DNA of 64,000 bases from an uncultured Alsobacter sp. (lineage in GTDB: Bacteria; Pseudomonadota; Alphaproteobacteria; Rhizobiales; Beijerinckiaceae), in assembly GCF_945952055.1 (NCBI RefSeq), contig NZ_CAMFHB010000003.1, positions 62,001 to 126,000 of the forward strand, read 5' to 3'. The first letter of the stretch is position 1; each line of letters begins with the position of its first letter. A program made the position numbers and the translations under genes. Shown here one piece after another: positions 59,620 through 64,000 of this stretch. The notes beneath the pieces were generated by a model, which was not told where the DNA came from, ran no database searches, and saw only the letters and a program-made list of their open reading frames with translations.

Positions 59620-61062
59620 ATGTCCAACACCCAGATCCGTACCATTCTCGAACCGGCCCGCTCCATTCCCGTCTCGGTCGAATACGACGTGCTCGTCGTC
59701 GGCGGCGGTCCCGCCGGCATCACGGCGGCGTTGGCGGCCGCGGAGGACGGCCTGCGCGTCGGGCTCATCGAGAGCCGGAGCTTCGTCGGCGGCAACATGA
59801 CGATCGGCCTGCCGGTGCTGGGCTTCCTGGGCCAGAAGGGCAACCAGATCATCGACGGCCTGCCGGAGAAGTTCATCCAGCGCCTGCGTCGCGAGCGCGA
59901 CGGCGCCAGCGAGCACCGGCCGTGCCCGCTGCACATGGGCATCACGCTGGTCGAGCCCGAGGCCGTGAAGACGGTCGCCCTGGAGATGCTGACCGAGGCG
60001 GGCGTGGACGTGCTGTTCTACACCTTCTTCTCCGACGCGATCATGGACGGTGACGACATCCGCGGCGTGATCGTGGAGAGCAAGAGCGGGCGCAACGCCA
60101 TCCTGGCGAAGGTGGTCCTGGACTGCAGCGGCGATGCCGACGTGGCCTTCCGCGCCGGGGTGCCGACCGAGAAGGGCAATGCGCAGGGCGGCATGCAGCC
60201 CCCGACCCTGATGTTCTGCCTGGCGGGCGTCGACACGGACGCGCTGCGCATGAGCATCGCCAATGCCCCGCCCCAGGCCCGCACCTACCTCACCGACTTC
60301 ATCCCCGCGGAGTATTTCGGCCAGAACCACCAGTTCATCGTGGTGGGCCTGCGCGAGCTGATGGCGAAGGCCAAGGAAGAGCGGGGCCTCAAGATCCCCA
60401 ACGAGCGCACGATCATCATCACCGGCCTCAAGAAGGGCGAGGTGTGGATCAACATGACGCGCGTGAAGGGCACGGACGGCACCGATGCCCGCAGCCTCAC
60501 CAAGGGCGAGATCGAGGGGCGGGCGCAGATCGACGACATCGTCACCTACCTCGTCAACTACGTGCCGGGCTTCGAGAAGGCCTACTTCACCAAGACGGCC
60601 CCCTTCATCGGGATCCGGGAGACGCGTCGCATCGTCGGGCGCTACGTCATGACCCAGGACGACGTGCTGGCCTGCAAGCACTTCGACGACGCCATCGCGG
60701 TGGCCAGCTACCCCATCGACATCCATCGGCCCGCCGATGACGGCTGCACGCTGATCTGGTGCGGCGACTGCTACGACATCCCCTTCGGCTCGCTCGTGCC
60801 GCAGAAGGTGCGCAACCTGCTGGTGGCCGGGCGCAGCATCTCCGCCACGCACGAGGCCATGGGCGCCATCCGCGTGATGGCGACGTGCATGGCGATGGGC
60901 GAGGCGGCGGGGCGCGCCGCGAAGATGTCGGTGCGCAGCAACCGGGCCGTGGCCGACATCGACGTCGAGGAATTGCGCCGGCAGCAGCTCGAGCACGGCG
61001 TGTACCTGCGCAACCCCGACGGCACCCGCGCGCTGCCCGGCGGACGCAGCGCCGCGGCCTGA
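59620..61062 (+). CDS. FAD-dependent oxidoreductase (PF12831 type)
   Basis: The 480-residue flavoprotein has the FAD loop VVGGGPAGITAALAAAEDGLRVGLIE and the motif GGNMT, then DCSGDADVAFRAG in the middle. It ends with the second FAD contact NLLVAGRSISATHEAMGAIRVMATCMAMGEAAG. This is the FAD_oxidored family, often placed beside sugar or polyol ABC genes, with unknown substrates. Here it lies between the binding protein and an FGGY kinase. It may oxidise the imported polyol or a derivative. Confidence 0.87.
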   Translation: MSNTQIRTILEPARSIPVSVEYDVLVVGGGPAGITAALAAAEDGLRVGLIESRSFVGGNMTIGLPVLGFLGQKGNQIIDGLPEKFIQRLRRERDGASEHRPCPLHMGITLVEPEAVKTVALEMLTEAGVDVLFYTFFSDAIMDGDDIRGVIVESKSGRNAILAKVVLDCSGDADVAFRAGVPTEKGNAQGGMQPPTLMFCLAGVDTDALRMSIANAPPQARTYLTDFIPAEYFGQNHQFIVVGLRELMAKAKEERGLKIPNERTIIITGLKKGEVWINMTRVKGTDGTDARSLTKGEIEGRAQIDDIVTYLVNYVPGFEKAYFTKTAPFIGIRETRRIVGRYVMTQDDVLACKHFDDAIAVASYPIDIHRPADDGCTLIWCGDCYDIPFGSLVPQKVRNLLVAGRSISATHEAMGAIRVMATCMAMGEAAGRAAKMSVRSNRAVADIDVEELRRQQLEHGVYLRNPDGTRALPGGRSAAA

Positions 61063-61079
61063 CGGGAGGCGAGCCCGCC

Positions 61080-62711
61080 ATGACCGAGCACTTCATCGGC
61101 ATCGACGTGGGGACCGGCAGCGCGCGGGCCGGCGTCTTCGATCGGGCCGGACGCTGCCTCGCCGTGGCACGGCGGGACATCGCGCTGCACCTGGACGGCG
61201 CCGACATCGCCGAGCAGGACAGCGCCGACATCTGGCGCTGCGTCTGCGCCAGCGTGCGCGAGGCCCTGGCCTCGGCCGGGGTCTTGGCCGCCTCCGTGGC
61301 GGGCATCGGGTTCGATGCCACCTGCTCGCTCGTGGTCGTGGGACAGGACGGGGCCTCCCTGCCCGTGGGTCCCCACGGGCAGGCCGAGCGCGACATCGTC
61401 GTCTGGATGGACCATCGCGCCGTTCCCCAGGCCGAGCGGATCAATGCCGGCGACCATGCGGTGCTGGCCTATGTCGGTGGCCGCATCTCGCCGGAAATGG
61501 AGACGCCCAAGCTCCTGTGGCTGAAGGAACACCTGCCGGAGACCTACGGACGGGCGTGGCAGTTCTTCGACCTGCCGGACTGGCTCACCTGGCGCGCGAC
61601 GGGATCGCTCGCCCGCTCCACCTGCACGGTGACCTGCAAGTGGACCTATCTCGCCCATGAGAACCGGTGGGACGCGGACTATTTCCGCAGCATCGGGCTC
61701 GGCGACCTCGCGGACGAAGGGTTCGCCCGGATTGGCACCGAGATCGTCCCGGCCGGCACGCCGCTCGCGGCCGGGCTCACCGTCCGTGCCGCCGGAGAAC
61801 TCGGCCTGCGGCCCGGCACGCCGGTCGGCGCGGCCCTCATCGACGCGCATGCGGGTGGCGTCGGATCGGTGGGCACGCGCTCGCCGCACGGCACGATGCT
61901 GAGCCGCCTGGCCTATGTGTTCGGCACCTCCGCCTGCACCATGGCCTCGACCCGCGATCCGCTGTTCGTGCCCGGCGTGTGGGGACCCTACTTCAATGCC
62001 ATGGTGCCCGGCCTCTGGCTGAACGAGGGCGGGCAGTCGAGTGCCGGCGCGGCCATCGAGAGGGTGTTGTCCCTCCATCCTGCCGCGTCGGAAGCCACGG
62101 CGCTGGCGACAGCCGATGGCCAGGGGCTCGCCGACTGGCTGGCCGCCCGCGCGGCCCGGGCCGTCGACGATCCCTCGAAGGCCGACACGCTGGCGGGCTC
62201 GCTCGTCGTCGTGCCCGACTTCCTCGGCAACCGCGCCCCGCACGCCGATCCCGGCGCGCGCGGCATCGTGGCCGGGCTGGGCATGGAGCGGGACGTCGAC
62301 AGCCTCGTCGCGCTCTACGTCGCCGCCGTCCTCGGGATCGGCTACGGCCTGCGGCAGATCCTGACGGTCAGCCGCGACGCCGGGGCGGTCATCGACGCCA
62401 TCGTGCTCAGCGGCGGCGCGGGCCGGGATGGGCTGGTGCGCCAGCTTCTCGCCGATTGCTCCGGCCTGCCCGTCCTCGTGCCCGAGGGCGCCGACCCGGT
62501 GCTGCTCGGCGCCGCCATGCTGGGCGCCGCCGCGGCGGGCCAGCATGGCGACCTGTCCGCGGCGATGACGGCCATGGCCGCGCCGTGCGGCGCGACCTTC
62601 CAACCGGCCGGTGGCGACGTCGCCGCCCGGCACGCACTGCGCTTTTCCATCTTCGAGGACCTGCAACGGGCTGCGCGGCGCGCGAGCCTGCTGGCGGCTC
62701 CCGCATCATGA
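61080..62711 (+). CDS. FGGY-family carbohydrate (pentulose) kinase
   Basis: The 543-residue kinase begins [15 protein letters not shown] (phosphate 1 loop). It has WMDHRA with the catalytic aspartate-side region and [11 protein letters not shown] for the base. The C-terminal loop [40 protein letters not shown] is the FGGY signature region. The TCSLV, VVWMDHR and [15 protein letters not shown] strings fit the YDR109C/FGGY D-ribulokinase branch. It would phosphorylate D-ribulose or a similar ketose. It lies 17 bp after the flavoprotein gene and 13 bp before the SDR gene. Confidence 0.9.
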   Translation: MTEHFIGIDVGTGSARAGVFDRAGRCLAVARRDIALHLDGADIAEQDSADIWRCVCASVREALASAGVLAASVAGIGFDATCSLVVVGQDGASLPVGPHGQAERDIVVWMDHRAVPQAERINAGDHAVLAYVGGRISPEMETPKLLWLKEHLPETYGRAWQFFDLPDWLTWRATGSLARSTCTVTCKWTYLAHENRWDADYFRSIGLGDLADEGFARIGTEIVPAGTPLAAGLTVRAAGELGLRPGTPVGAALIDAHAGGVGSVGTRSPHGTMLSRLAYVFGTSACTMASTRDPLFVPGVWGPYFNAMVPGLWLNEGGQSSAGAAIERVLSLHPAASEATALATADGQGLADWLAARAARAVDDPSKADTLAGSLVVVPDFLGNRAPHADPGARGIVAGLGMERDVDSLVALYVAAVLGIGYGLRQILTVSRDAGAVIDAIVLSGGAGRDGLVRQLLADCSGLPVLVPEGADPVLLGAAMLGAAAAGQHGDLSAAMTAMAAPCGATFQPAGGDVAARHALRFSIFEDLQRAARRASLLAAPAS

Positions 62712-62724
62712 CCGGAGACACCCC

Positions 62725-63453
62725 GTGAACCAGTCCCTCAGCGGCCAGGTCGCCGCCATCACCGGAGCCGCGTCGGGCATCGGTCTCGCCTGTGCCCGGC
62801 GCCTCGTCGCGGCCGGCGCCCGCGTCGCCTTCGTCGACCGGGACGAGGCCGCCCTCGCCAAGGCGACGCAGGGACTTGGCCCGCAGGCTCTGCCGCTCGT
62901 CGTCGACGTCACGTCGCCCGCCTCCGTCGCAGGCATGCTGCCGCAGATCCTCGCCTGGGGCGGACAGCTCGACATCTTCCACGCCAATGCCGGGTCCTAT
63001 GTCGGCGGCATCGCGGCCGAAGGCGATCCGGATGCCTGGGATCGCATGCTCACGCTCAACGTCAATGCCGTGTTCCGCACGATCCGCGCGGTTCTGCCAC
63101 ACATGATCGAGCGCAAGACCGGTGACATTCTCGTCACCAGTTCGGTGGCGGGCGTGGTGCCGGTGGTCTGGGAGCCGATCTACACGGCCTCCAAGCATGC
63201 CGTGCAGGCCTTCGTCCACACCACCCGGCGCCAGGTCATCCCGCATGGCCTGCGTGTCGGTGCCGTTCTGCCCGGTCCGGTCGTGACGGCCCTGATCGCC
63301 GACTGGCCGAAGGAGAAGCTCGAGGCCGAGAAGGCCAGGGGCGGCCTGATCGAGCCCGAGGAGGTGGCCGAGGCCGTCCACTTCATGTTGACCCGGCCGC
63401 GCAACGTCACGATCCGTGATCTCGTCATCCTGCCCCAGAGCACCGATCTCTAG
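62725..63453 (+). CDS. SDR family dehydrogenase (probable polyol dehydrogenase)
   Basis: The 242-residue protein starts at a GTG with GGAG 7 bp upstream; the nearby ATG at 62708 leads to a short frame that stops after six codons. It has the SDR cofactor motif [11 protein letters not shown] (HANAGS), the catalytic Ser in ILVTSSVAG, and YTASK. Next to a pentulose kinase and a sugar ABC system, oxidation of a pentitol such as ribitol to a ketose is the natural reading. Other SDR substrates cannot be excluded. Confidence 0.88.
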   Translation: MNQSLSGQVAAITGAASGIGLACARRLVAAGARVAFVDRDEAALAKATQGLGPQALPLVVDVTSPASVAGMLPQILAWGGQLDIFHANAGSYVGGIAAEGDPDAWDRMLTLNVNAVFRTIRAVLPHMIERKTGDILVTSSVAGVVPVVWEPIYTASKHAVQAFVHTTRRQVIPHGLRVGAVLPGPVVTALIADWPKEKLEAEKARGGLIEPEEVAEAVHFMLTRPRNVTIRDLVILPQSTDL

Positions 63454-63550
63454 GAGCGTCATCCCACCGAGTGGCTTCCGGTCGGTGGAAACAGAGGATG
63501 CTCAATCAAGAGCGTAGAGCGTCCGACATGATGCAATCAGGTCGTACATT

Positions 63551-64000
63551 CTAGGACGTGCGCAACGCCCTCGCCCGGAACGCGGTCAGCAGGCCGGCCG
63601 CGGCGATGGCGAGCATGCCCGCCATGGCGAGGATGTCGGGGATGGTGCCGAACACCGCGAGGCCGAGCAGCACCGCCCAGAGCAACTGGACGTAGTTGCC
63701 GGGCGCCAGGAACGAGGCGGGCGCGTAGCGATAGGCCGACGTGAGCATGAAATGCCCGACCCCCGACAGCGTGCCCGACGCCACGAGGATCAGGGCCAGC
63801 GGCCAGGTGAGGCCCTCGGCCGGCCAGTAGGCCGGCGCCACGGCCGCGAAGGCGATGGCACCGATGACGTTCGCCTGGACCAGCATGGCGACCGTGGTCT
63901 CGGTGCGGGCGAGCGAGCGTGACAGCAGGTGGTATCCCGCCGAGAGCAGCGAGGCCCCCACCACGAACAGCGCGCCCGTCATGTCGACGTCGCCCCCTGG
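63551..64000 (-). CDS. EamA/DMT-family transporter, C-terminal part (cut by window edge)
   Basis: The frame is open to the window edge, and the visible 149 residues are the second EamA repeat. Five helices are seen, with FVVGASLLSAGYHLLSRSLARTE and SAYRYAPASFLAPGNYVQLLWAVLLGLAVFG, the typical second-half motif. An internal ATG at 63982 is not the real start because the N-terminal repeat is missing. DMT exporters move metabolites or amino acids. The gap 63454-63550 to the convergent SDR gene has no gene. Confidence 0.85.
   Translation of the reverse strand, partial: PGGDVDMTGALFVVGASLLSAGYHLLSRSLARTETTVAMLVQANVIGAIAFAAVAPAYWPAEGLTWPLALILVASGTLSGVGHFMLTSAYRYAPASFLAPGNYVQLLWAVLLGLAVFGTIPDILAMAGMLAIAAAGLLTAFRARALRTS

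Overview
The window is 64 kb of GC-rich DNA. The gene types suggest an alphaproteobacterium, most likely a free-living member of the Hyphomicrobiales (Rhizobiales). The pointers are many TRAP and ABC solute transporters, aromatic-acid catabolism genes, a bcsA-bcsB-GH8-TPR cellulose operon without bcsD, and AcoR-like regulators without an AAA+ domain. This placement rests on gene content only. No rRNA or core housekeeping block is present, and I see no CRISPR array and no intact mobile element.

Layout. 1-7.7 kb: aromatic/quinate catabolism on the minus strand. A quinate/shikimate-type dehydrogenase is translationally coupled to a TRAP transporter (dctQ-dctM-dctP). Beyond a hydrolase lie a GalB-like hydratase, a LigK/GalC-like aldolase and a dehydrogenase cut by the window edge. 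A divergent TetR gene and a 20-bp palindrome form the likely switch. 7.8-14.9 kb: an exported eight-haem/TPR cytochrome, an AraC regulator, an arylsulfatase with a beta-barrel and a small exported protein, and a hydrolase. 15-21.9 kb: an aldehyde dehydrogenase with a GAF-Fis regulator, a methyltransferase, and a carboxymuconolactone decarboxylase-like/VOC/glutathionyl-hydroquinone reductase/LysR group. 22-29.5 kb: cellulose synthesis operon. 29.8-32.8 kb: a split TPP enzyme, YciB and an exported esterase.

32.9-39.4 kb is the accessory part. It holds a hipBA toxin-antitoxin pair under four 16-bp operators spaced exactly 27 bp apart, a dead IS256-family element, two small unknown genes, tRNA-Arg(CCG) with an inverted copy of its 3' end nearby, an orphan ABC binding protein, and a glycerophosphodiesterase gene stopped by a single amber codon.

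39.5-64 kb: a second TRAP transporter; an FAD oxidoreductase; a LysR/MFS divergent pair; a 5'-nucleotidase, a cupin protein and an unknown gene; a polar amino-acid ABC transporter (four genes); an MFS gene; and a LacI-controlled carbohydrate/polyol operon. That operon comprises two permeases, a binding protein, an FAD oxidoreductase, an FGGY kinase and an SDR dehydrogenase. It follows a perfect 44-bp palindrome abutting the lacI start codon. The window ends inside a DMT-family exporter.

How the genes work together. The 5' block reads as uptake of quinate/shikimate-like compounds, oxidation, and lower-pathway steps after ring cleavage to pyruvate and oxaloacetate; the ring-cleaving dioxygenase is not in view. 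The 3' block reads as import of a polyol, oxidation to a ketose and phosphorylation; its ABC ATPase is not in view. The most unusual signals are the evenly phased hipBA operators, the lacI palindrome, the inverted tRNA 3'-end copy and the amber codon at a metal-ligand position.
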